From Pachypanchax playfairii (taxonomy: Eukaryota > Chordata > Actinopteri > Cyprinodontiformes > Aplocheilidae), in NCBI GenBank assembly GCA_006937955.1, contig SSNP01000035.1, positions 2,958,301-3,022,300 on the forward strand: a stretch of DNA of 64,000 nucleotides, given 5' to 3'. Below, one piece after another: positions 49,674 to 58,899 of the stretch; the stretch's first letter is position 1, and every line of letters starts with the position of its first letter. Both the position numbers and the translations under genes were made by a program. The notes beneath the pieces are model-generated. The model had not been told where the DNA came from and ran no database searches. It worked only from the letters and a program-made list of their open reading frames with translations.

Positions 49674-50390
49674 CACAGGATGGGCCTCGGAATTGGACAC
49701 AACTGGACGGGGATGGACGGGTGTAGTCTCCCGGCAGAGCTAAGCGACATGGACCGGGGCACGTTGCGACGGGACAACAACGCGCCCTGTTGTTGTTGTC
49801 GCCACCCAGCAGTCCTCCTCCCTCCTCATCGCTCCAGACACCCGGTCAAGAGGCAGCGGAGACGTGAAACTACGAAGCTGCTGTCACATATGGAGCGGAG
49901 CGTTGATATAAATACAAAACGGTGTAAACAGCAGAGCCGACAGCTGTAAAACAAGCAGCTCGGTCCCTCCAGCGCGCTCGGCTCCGCACGTTGTGGGATT
50001 TCTCTGCATGTGCACTGCGAGTAGTAGCTGCTGGGTCTGCGCATGCGCACTGAAGCGCGCAGCATCAAAACAACAAACAAGGTGAGGAGACCACAGGCGG
50101 TGTGTTTTATACTACCAACAGATCTGTCTGGTTAAACTGTTGTTATTAGATATAATCGATTTTTGTTTGATAAACGGTTTTTGGTCAACTAAGTCACGAT
50201 CTAAATACTAACGTGTTGTGTTTTAATAATTGGTTTCTGTTAAATTGATGAAATATGAAACTGCTTTCAATTCCAATTCATATAAAAGATGCAAGAGTAC
50301 AAAACAGCTGAAAGTTTATTTTAAATAGATGTAGTTTTTTTTACTTTACTTACTGTCTCCAGTTATAGCAGCAATAGTATAGTAACCCAT

Positions 50391-50450
50391 AGAATAGAAT
50401 AGAATAGAATAGAATAGAATAGAATAGAATAGAATAGAATAGAATAGAAT
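50391..50450. repeat. (AGAAT)12 pentanucleotide microsatellite
   Basis: Twelve uninterrupted AGAAT units in the rfx7-tex9 interval. The perfect array suggests ongoing length variation. Confidence 0.95.
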
Positions 50451-51040
50451 TATAAAAGCAGGTATTTAGAAATGCAATAACATTATCAAATGTAATTACA
50501 AAAAATACATGAAAATATATGGAAAAACGATATGTATAGGATTGGATATTAATAAATATCAAGTTAAAATACAACAACAACAAAACAGAAATATTATCCA
50601 ATGAGTTAGACAGAGAAAAACCGGTACTGACAGGCATTACACACTGATTTTATTTTACCCTCATTTATTCATGAAACATTTTCCAGCAGTTTTGGCTAAA
50701 TGTTTTTGTTGACTGACTAATTACTGACCAACCTCTGAAATCATAAACTGTGAAAGAGGTATTTTCTTGTTAAGATGTAAAATAACAGTTGACAGTTTAA
50801 TCTCGAATAACAAAAGTTCCATAAATTGTCTTGTTTATATATACCTAGCCTATTTATATTTTACATACATCAATAAAGACATCTTAAAACATGATAAAAC
50901 GCTTATTTCCTCGTTGGGATCACGTATAAACGACTGTTTAATGGAGCTAAACTTTTTCTCCTTTTTCTTTCCTTATTATGTTTTTCAAAATAAATGTCTT
51001 TCGAGAGTTGCCGTATTTACGCGTATACGCTGTATGAAGC

Positions 51041-51053
51041 GTTGCTAAGCAAC
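51041..51053. promoter_or_regulatory. tex9: Palindromic RFX X-box in the tex9 promoter
   Basis: GTTGCTAAGCAAC is a perfect inverted pair of RFX half-sites (GTTGCT/AGCAAC) with a 1-nt centre, 28 bp upstream of the tex9 ATG. X-boxes near the start sites of cilia genes bind RFX factors. Position and symmetry make this a strong functional candidate; occupancy is not shown. Confidence 0.7.
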
Positions 51054-51081
51054 CTGATCTGCATCTCTTCTGTTTGGCGCA

Positions 51082-54000
51082 ATGGCTGAAAGAAGTTCGG
51101 ATAAAACGGTTCAGTCCGTCGTTTTGCAGGTATGCACGGCTGTTTATAATGTTCCTGTTAAAAATGTTCAAACAGGAGAATCTGAAAGCTTCCAGAAAAT
51201 CTTTTATTGGAAGTTTTTTAAGAAAGTTTAAATCCGTTTCATTACATTGTGATTCTTGTGCTGCAGAGTAAAAAACCTTCAAACTCCACCAGGAAGGAGC
51301 CCAAAAAGGTTGAGTTTAGACCGCAGATGAAATCTGTGAATGTTCCAACAAAGAAACACACTGAGGATTTTTTGGTCAAGGAAGAGCAATACAAGTAAGT
51401 TACAGCTGTTTATCTGTTTAGATGTATTGGCTTATTTATAATTCTTTTGTTTTTTTTGTCACACTTTGCACCCTTGGTTCAGTCAAGCCTTAGTGAAAAT
51501 TGGCAGTGAGTCTTTCACATCGCTGTGGAGAAATTTTGTTGAAGGTCCACAGCTTCTCAAATCAAATCTAATTCCAGACTCTGACTAGTCCAAAACCTTC
51601 ATTTTGTTTGGTCGTAGTGGTTCATAACTCTCGCTCTCAAACACGTGTAAAAAAAGACTTCTTCTTAGTGACAGTGCTGAATATCGGTGACATGCTGTTG
51701 ATTAATTAATGCTTTTAATGTTAAAATATATCGAGTACGTACTAAACATCTGTGTGATCCTTTTGTCAATCAGACTCCTGAACGCAGAGCTGGAAGCCAA
51801 AACAGCTGATTTAGTAAAACAAGCAGAGCAGCTTATGGTGAGTTATGAAGACAAATACCTTAAATAAATTAATTGGAAGATTACAGTGAGTCCAGAGAGA
51901 CAAACTTAAAGCTATTTGTGTTTTTGTTTCATAGAAAGAACAAAATAAAGTCCTTTCAAAGCCTTTATCTGACGTGCTGCTCTCGGATACTGAAGATAAC
52001 TATTATTCAAGGTTTTTATTCAGATACTGATTGTGATCAAAAACAATAATTAAAAGAAAGTGTGTTTCTGACTAATTAACTGTTTGTATCAAACTCTTCA
52101 GCTATAATATAAAACAGTCTCCACCTGTTGCTGTGCAGGATCCTGGAGTTAAGGTCTCATCACTTCATGTTTTTCTTCACAGACATTACAGTCTTAAAGT
52201 AAATTTAGCTAAAACCCAGTTTGTAATGAATTTTTATTTCTTTTATAGGTGATGACCAAAAAAAAGGTTAGTTCAACAAGAGAACTCCAGCGTGATGGAA
52301 AACAAACACAGAAACACCGTCAGAAGACAGAGTGAGTTTCTCCTTGTGTTTGAGTTCCTCACATTCAGGTCCGTGAAATGTCTCTTTAAAAAAAACATCT
52401 CACACTGTTCGCTTCATTTCAGAAGTTCTAAGAAGTCTCATGCAGAAAATGTTGCAGCTGTGGAAGAAGAAACTGACATTTTCTGGGCAAAAACTATTCA
52501 GAAGATGGAGAAGAAAATGAACGACCCTGTTGTTCCTGACAGTGTTGTGGAGGATGTTTTCACTGCTGAGGAAAACACTGGATCAGGTTCGTTTGTGTCC
52601 CTCAACAACATATTTAATTACTAATAATTAAATATGTATTACAACTGTTTGCAAGTAATGCTTTTTACATATTATTTGTGACTTTTAATTACAAAAGAAC
52701 AGCGTGTTGGGATTAAATGACTACATGTAGCGTTCACTCTGGATGTAGTTTAATTACATTTTTAGGTGTTTTCATGTGTTTTTAGGTGTAAGAGAGAAGT
52801 GAAAGACATTTACGGTTTTGTTCATGGTGTTTTTTTCTTATTAGGTGTTTCTGATGCTCAGATTCGAGTTCTCAAGGCAAAACTTCGAATTATGCAGGAA
52901 GAACTTGATCAGCTGTCGTGTGAATATTATAAAAGGGTAACAATTCTTAATTACGTTATATTGCTGCTATGAAATATTTTCAATATTAACTCTAAGTGAC
53001 CAACAACACATCACTGTAAGCAGCGACTGAATAAAAATAAAACATTCTAGCATGAAGGTTTTGGGTTTGAAACCCAGCTGAGGCCTTTCTGCATCATGTT
53101 CTTCAGATTTGACTCCAGTTGCCTCCCGCTGATCAAAAACATGCAAAATGGATGTTTTTAATAAATAGCTTTACAGTAAAACACTGAGGAGACGGTACTA
53201 TTGTAATAAATGACTCTCTTGTTACAGGATGATGAAAATGTAACGCTCAGTGCAAAAATTAAGGATCTGGAGGAGGATCGAGCTCGACTGCAGAGGACCA
53301 CGAACATCCAGCAGACGCAGATTGAGAAGCACAAAACGTTTGCTGAGGAATCTGCAAAAAAATGTGACGGTCTGCAGCTGCAAGTTTCTGCTTTACAAAA
53401 AGTTTGTACAGAATACAGATCTAATAAGATAGAGACACTGACAAACTGCTCTAGTTGATCAAAACAAACTCTTCCTGATTTCTGGGCAGGAGCAAGAAAA
53501 TCTGCAAAGATCTCAGAAACAATCAGCAGCCGCCCACAGCGCTGTGGAGCTTCGACTGAACAGAGCTCTGGAAGAGGTGGAGAGGTTAAAATCTCAACTA
53601 GACAAGACCAAACAGATAAACAAGGTACAAACAAGACAGTGATGATACATTTGTAGATATTCAGATATGTTTCATACTTTTATTTTTTAAAGAAAACTTT
53701 TTTTTTCATTCAAATTTGAACCCTGGGGCTGAAAAGATGGTCTGTTTTTACACAGTTCAATTAAACAATATCTCAAGCTAAGAGTCTAATAAATGAGTAT
53801 TTTAATGTTGGTTCTGCTCAACCTTCACCTGCTTTTCATTTCAAATTCTGTCGCTTAAGGACAAGATAAATCAAGAGAATCAAAGCAAAGAGAATCTGCT
53901 CGCTGAAAACAAAATGCTGAAGAAACAGAAGGCGGAGCTTATTGTGGGTTTTAAGAAACAACTCAAGCTGATCGACATTCTCAAAAAACAAAAGGTTTGT

Positions 54001-54155
54001 GTCTTTATGTTCCTCCGATGACCCGTGTTGTGCTTTTGGGTTTTAATGGAAGTGATAACATGGATTTCTGTGTGCAGATGCACCTGGAAGCTTCCAAGCT
54101 GCTGACATTCACAGAAGAAGAATTCATGAAAGCTCTTGACTGGGGAAAGTCTTAA
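51082..54155 (+). CDS. tex9: tex9: testis-expressed coiled-coil protein 9
   Basis: Twelve coding exons: 51082-51129, 51267-51394, 51774-51837, 51935-52011, 52102-52153, 52249-52331, 52423-52586, 52845-52936, 53228-53401, 53490-53624, 53860-53994, 54078-54155. Phases close at 409 aa (human TEX9 391). Diagnostic stretches are LLNAELEAKTADLVKQAEQL, AQIRVLKAKLRIMQEELDQL, AVELRLNRALEEVERLKSQL and the C-terminal GFKKQLKLIDILKKQK, HLEASKLLTFTEEEFMKAL and DWGKS. From about residue 220 the protein is heptad-rich and forms long coiled coils; no membrane or signal segment is seen. TEX9 is expressed in testis and linked to centriolar satellites and cilia, which fits the X-box upstream. The start MAERSSDKTVQ is the first ATG after the X-box. 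Weak donors follow exons 4 (GTTTTT) and 5 (GTCTCA). Confidence 0.93.
53050..53150 (+). repeat. Degenerate SINE-like repeat in a tex9 intron
   Basis: GGGTTTGAAACCCAGCTGAG, then GCCTTTCTGCATCATGTTCT and AAAAACATGCAAAATGG. It follows the order of the abundant fish repeat reading GGTTCGAGTCCCGGCTGGG ... GCCTTTCTGTGTGGAGTTTG ... AAAACATGCA, with many changes. Confidence 0.5.
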
Positions 54156-54293
54156 ATGCAGATATTTTAACCTTTTCTTCTACTTTCCTTTTAAAGGACT
54201 AAATATGTTGTTAAGTTGAAGCTTCTTATTGAGAATAATTCTGTTTTGTTTAACAGATTCATTCAGTATGTATTTTAATGTCATAATCATCCT

Positions 54294-54299
54294 AATAAA
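54294..54299 (+). terminator. tex9: Poly(A) signal of tex9
   Basis: AATAAA 139 nt after the tex9 stop codon, the first such signal. It predicts a short 3' UTR ending near 54315. Confidence 0.65.
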
Positions 54300-54343
54300 A
54301 ACATGTAATTTAATCTTTGTGATGTTACTGAATATAAAAATCT

Positions 54344-54349
54344 TTTAAT
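54344..54349 (-). terminator. mns1: Possible poly(A) signal of mns1 (ATTAAA)
   Basis: ATTAAA on the minus strand, 96 nt past the mns1 stop codon. A second lies at 54309-54314. No AATAAA is seen on this strand in the 290-bp tex9-mns1 gap, so mns1 may use this variant or read into tex9. Confidence 0.4.
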
Positions 54350-54444
54350 CTGCCATGTATTACAAAAAACAAAAAAATCTGAAATTGCAGCATTTTCATT
54401 TTAAACTTAAACTGCCCTCTAGTGGGAAACTGGAGGAGAAACGT

Positions 54445-57443
54445 TTAGATTTGTTCCTCATCAGACCAGGTTTCAGCTTCAGGTGCTTCAAAATGTTTTC
54501 TGAAATCATCATCGAAGAGTTGCAGGTCATCCTGATGCAGCAAACCCTGAAAACCAACACATCGGTCATTCACTCATCTGTCTTTAATCTGTACATCCTC
54601 CATGTAATGCAGGTTTAAACAGCTCCACATACCTTTGGAAAGAATCCAAGGAGTTTTGTAGCGTGACGCTTCAGGAGTTTCTGTCTCTCTTCTTCAATTA
54701 TCTGTCTTCGCGCTGCCAGTCTCTCTTCCTCAAGTGCTTGTTCTTTAGCTTCCAGTTCCTTCAAGAGAGACCGTGAAAGATTTTTGAGAAATGTTTCAAA
54801 CACATCGTTATCAAAGATGAAACACTGCAGGCAAAGCATGATGTACACGCAAGTGAAAAATATTATGATGCACAAAGTGATAAAACTTATTAATCTGAAT
54901 GAAGAGGGTGTTTTTACCTTCTGAGCCTCACGCTGCCGTCTTCTGTCTTCTATCAGCTTATCCACCTCATGCTTGTGTTGGAGTTGCTTCATTCTGCGTT
55001 TCTGGTTGTTCATCTGCTCAATGCGATCATCCTCTGCAAACTTGGCCATCATCATATTTCTGAATTCCTCCTCTTCCTCCTTCTCCCTTTGCCTCCGCTT
55101 CTCTTTGAAAGCAGTTTGCTCCTGGTGGGTCTGCTGCAGCATCAGCCTCTGGCGGATCTTCTTCTCCATCTCTTCCTGTTTGATTAAATTAAAAAAAAAA
55201 AATGAAATCATCAGTTTAATCCGGACTTGACACCATGACTCTGGTGGTTAATGCATTTGCTTGTCTACTTGTAATTCCTTTGGATTAGACACCAATTTTT
55301 ATATATAACAGTTGTTAAAGAAAGCATAATCAAAATAATGATCCCTACAATTTCTCTCCGTCTCGCGGCTTCCTCTTGCTCCTCTAAATACAACTCCTCA
55401 CGGATCCGATCCATCTCTTCACGCTGTTGCCTCTCCTCTTCAATCTTCTCACACAGCTGGAAAACAGAAGGGTTTATAATAAATAAATAACGTAACACTG
55501 ACTGGACTGACAGCACGACAAGGAAAAGGTTTTTACTCTTTTATGGAGATGTTCTTTGGCTTCTTCCTTCTCTCTGATCTTATTCCTGTTTGTCTCTTCC
55601 TTTTGCTGCTGTTCCTTTGCGAACTGCATGATCCGTCTATTTTCTGCCTCCACCTTTTCCTTCTCCTGATGCTTCCACTCAGCCTGCTGTCTTCTAAACT
55701 CTTCAATTTCCTGCTGAGTGGCTCTGACCTTGTCCAGCTTCAGCTGTCTCTCCCTTAGAGGGAAACATTTCACTTTAATAAACCACATGGTGAACTCTTG
55801 TTTTCTACAGACTTTGTGTTTATGTTTGAAACAGATTGTATATTCCTGTTAAAGACAGAGTTTGTAGAACTCACATCTGGTCCTCTTCATAAACCTTCCT
55901 GACGATCTCGTCCACCAGCAGCTTCTCTCTGAGGAACTCCTCGTATGCTTCCTGTCTTCTGCGCTCCCTCTCCAGGAGCTGCTGCTGCTCCAGCTGTCTC
56001 TGATTCTCCACTGCCTCTCTGTGAAGTTTTTCCTCCAGCCTCTTCTGCTCAATAGCTGCTCGTTCATATTCACTCCTCATCTTGCGATCATGGTCCGCCT
56101 CTTCACGCTGAAAACACACAGTAAACAACTTGAAGGTACGATGCAGAGAAAAACATGTTTTATTTTCGGTAAGTTATTTCATAGTATCTCTGTTTTCCAG
56201 CAGATCAGAGTGAGACTCACCATGGTCTCCAACCTCACAGCCTCCTTCTCAGTGATCTGTGTAGCTAATTCCTTTTTCAAACAGGCAGCCTTCAGTTTGG
56301 ATTCTAGTTCTTTAAGCTCCAGACTGAAAATCACAGAGAAACAAACACAAATAAAATAAAACTGAATGTTTGATATCAGTTTCTGGTTAGTTCATTTGAC
56401 ATGAGAATAATCCATTGTGCACACCTGGTCTCTCTTATATGCTGCCTCATTCTATCGTCTCTCAGCTTCTCGTGGCTGATGCGAGCCAGTTCTTTAGCCA
56501 TTCTCTCCTCTTGTTCAAGCTGTTTCTCCCTGTTTATTCTCTCCTCCTCTGCCTGCAAGTCACATTCACTTTATATACACATTTTACTTTAGCTAAGACA
56601 AAGTTATTTACAATTTTTCAATAAAATAAAAAATAAAAATTTAGTTAAAATCCATGAGATGAATGAGTGTATCTTCTAAAGCAAACCTTTCTTATAGCGC
56701 TCTCGGTCTGCCTCTCCTGCTGTTCCTTCTGCTGTGCCTGTCAACAGCAGCAAAGTTAGTTTTGATAATGATTATTTAGGACACGCAATTTATTGAAATA
56801 ACTTAATTCATGAAAAATAGTAACAGTAAAATATCATGTTTAAAAATGGTTGTCTCATAGTTCCAGTCTAGTAAAAACAATTTAGCACTGATTTTGGGTC
56901 ATATGACATGGAAATACTGGGAAAAAAAATCCCATCATTTGCACTTATGCAGTAAAATCTAACAAAAATAGACGTGTCTAATTAAATTATTTGTATTGAT
57001 CTGGAAACATGGGGTCCAATGACTTGGAAGATTTAGAGCTTTTAGTTTTTGTATGTCGTTGAGTTTGATCTGATACCTTTTGATGTAACATTTGCTATCT
57101 GAGATTGTTATGTCTAAAGGTTTTATTTTTTTATCCTCAGGATGTCCTAACATGGACACCGTACAAATATCCAGTTGCCAACCTAAAACTAACTTCACCG
57201 CGGTCACCTGTTGCAGGGATCTCCTCCGGTCTGCTCTCTCTTCCTCCCGCATGCTGGCCACCAGCTGCCGGTCTCTTTCCAAACACCGGACCGCTTCCTG
57301 TTTGTGCAGCTCCCTCTCATACCGCTGCTGCACATTGTACATCCAATTACGACTCTGTGCCAAAGAAATAAACAACAGAAACCTCACCATGAGCCTGATG
57401 CCATAACGGAAGCTCGGTCGGTCTGACTTGAAATATTTACCAT
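54445..57443 (-). CDS. mns1: mns1: meiosis-specific nuclear structural protein 1
   Basis: Eleven coding exons (minus strand, 5' to 3'): 57443-57441 (ATG only), 57354-57208, 56737-56687, 56552-56425, 56323-56221, 56107-55875, 55753-55537, 55456-55349, 55175-54918, 54758-54633, 54546-54445. Phases close at 491 aa (human 495). Almost the whole protein is charged helix rich in Glu, Lys, Arg and Gln, a long coiled coil. Diagnostic parts are RETSLELKELESKLKAA, EKLLVDEIVRKVYEEDQM, MAKFAEDDRIEQMNNQKRRM, LLKRHATKLLGFFPKG and the acidic end DDLQLFDDDFRKHF. MNS1 sits in the lumen of axonemal doublet microtubules and is needed for motile cilia and sperm flagella. The start ATG is followed at once by a GTAAAT donor; a downstream ATG (5th codon of the next exon) is an alternative start. 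Confidence 0.93.
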
Positions 57444-57598
57444 GTTCGACGATTCTTCTCCGATTAATTCACCTTTCTTTAATCCTAAAAACGTTTAACT
57501 AAGTATACTAAACGAGCCTCAATTAAAAGTAATTTCTAAAACCGTACTTTCCAAACCTCTGAAGTCGTTGAATTTCCACTTTCGGCAGTTTAGCTTTT

Positions 57599-57612
57599 GT
57601 TGTCTTGGGAAC
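57599..57612. promoter_or_regulatory. mns1: X-box-like motif upstream of mns1
   Basis: GTTGTCTTGGGAAC resembles the RFX site GTTRCCNNRGYAAC with two mismatches. It lies about 155 bp above the mns1 ATG, where X-boxes of cilia genes usually lie. It is weaker than the tex9 site. Confidence 0.4.
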
Positions 57613-57631
57613 GACGCAATTCCCCACGCTC

Positions 57632-57719
57632 GACCAATAAGAACAGAGAACTACAGATTCTAACAGCCAATAAGAACAGAGAACTACAGATTCTAACAGC
57701 CAATAAAAACAGAGAATTA
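57632..57719. repeat. mns1: Three tandem 33-bp units, each with a CCAAT box, upstream of mns1
   Basis: CCAATAARAACAGAGAA is repeated with 33-bp spacing; CCAAT at 57634, 57667 and 57700. The first two units also share CTACAGATTCTAACAG; the third diverges after AGAGAATTA. CCAAT boxes bind NF-Y and are usual in promoters. The array lies 190-260 bp above the mns1 ATG and next to the X-box-like site, in the roughly 420 bp that separate mns1 from the end of znf280d. Confidence 0.8.
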
Positions 57720-57867
57720 TGGCGTCTAATTTTATAACTATTATTAAACTATCGCAAAACTAATGTACTGGAATTATAAATATTGAGTTGCATCACTGTA
57801 TATGATATTATTTATCCTGTTGCATAAGTGCCTTCAACATAAAGCCACACAAATTTCATACTCAAGA

Positions 57868-57873
57868 TTTATT
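57868..57873 (-). terminator. znf280d: Poly(A) signal of znf280d
   Basis: AATAAA on the minus strand, giving a 3' UTR of about 1 kb (58899 to about 57850) that ends only some 400 bp from the mns1 start codon. Confidence 0.5.
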
Positions 57874-58899
57874 TACAGCTGAAGATAAAAATGAACAGAA
57901 AACTAATAATCCAAAACAAGATGGTGTAAAGATGTTGCATAAAAAACAGAAACACATTCAAAATATCTATATATTGTCATACATGTATTTATAAACTCGT
58001 TCAACTGTTTATACAAGAAGTGATCCTTTTCAGAAAGCTATGATGTAGATGTTACAAAATAAAATATGTTCTCAAAGCTACAGAGAACTTACAGAGTAAA
58101 TGTTTAATGGAAGATAAACTTCTGAGTCAGCACTGGGAGAATAAAAGTTAAAGAAAGGTTGTCATTCACTATTATTTTAATAAACTGGAGTGGCACCAAC
58201 ATGGTTAAGAATAATATTTTTGACACCATATTTTTTATGCTGTTCATCATAATTTATCTGAGTAAAAAAACCTTCAGGATGTTGAGAACTAGCTGATGAC
58301 TGTAAACTATCAAGGAGAAACATAATGCTCTGATGAAATTAATATTCAGTAAAATGTTTTTTATAGTGTCACTTCTGATTCAGAGTTAATAGAGCAGACT
58401 GAAGATCAGATTAAAGACAGTCAAACATCCTCATTTAACAGTGATCTAAAACATTCTAACTAAAATAAAAAGAGAGAATGTAAATCACCTCATATGAGAA
58501 ACAGAAAGAACTTGCAGCAGTTTTCAAATTAACATTATCCACAATTTGAAGTCCTGAACAGCTGAAGCAACAACTAATGATGGATGTTTGTTAAAGAAAC
58601 TGGAAAAAAAAAACAAAACGTGCAGAGCTGTAATCCATCCTATGCATCGTATCACAGATGAGTCATTATAATTTTGGGTGTTTTGAAAACGTAGTTCTCT
58701 GAAGATTCTTCAGAGACTCAGATCTGATGATGATGACAACGATGCAGCAGGAAGAAACTAATGTTTTCTGTTTTTAAAAGTTCCCTTAGTGGCCTTCGTG
58801 TTTGTTTCCTGATGACTTCAGCTGTCCAACACAGACAAACATTCTGCTGACACACGTGATGCTTTCAGTTGGTTTTCAGTCAGTTTGGAGGTCCTGCTG

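Larger units (their letters stand above)
49674..51081. promoter_or_regulatory. Head-to-head promoter interval of rfx7 and tex9
   Basis: 1.4 kb between divergent start codons. 49674-50090 is GC-rich with CpGs (for example GCATGCGCACTGAAGCGCGC near 50040) and is the likely rfx7 promoter and 5' UTR. The middle is AT-rich with a (AGAAT)12 microsatellite. The tex9 end carries an RFX X-box at 51041. Because an AT-rich stretch separates the two ends, they may be separate promoters rather than one bidirectional one. Confidence 0.6.

Noticed and set aside
52249..52266. 18-nt tex9 microexon ending at GTTAGT
   Set aside because: The longer form to 52331 stays open, ends at a better GTGAGT donor and matches the phase of the next exon.
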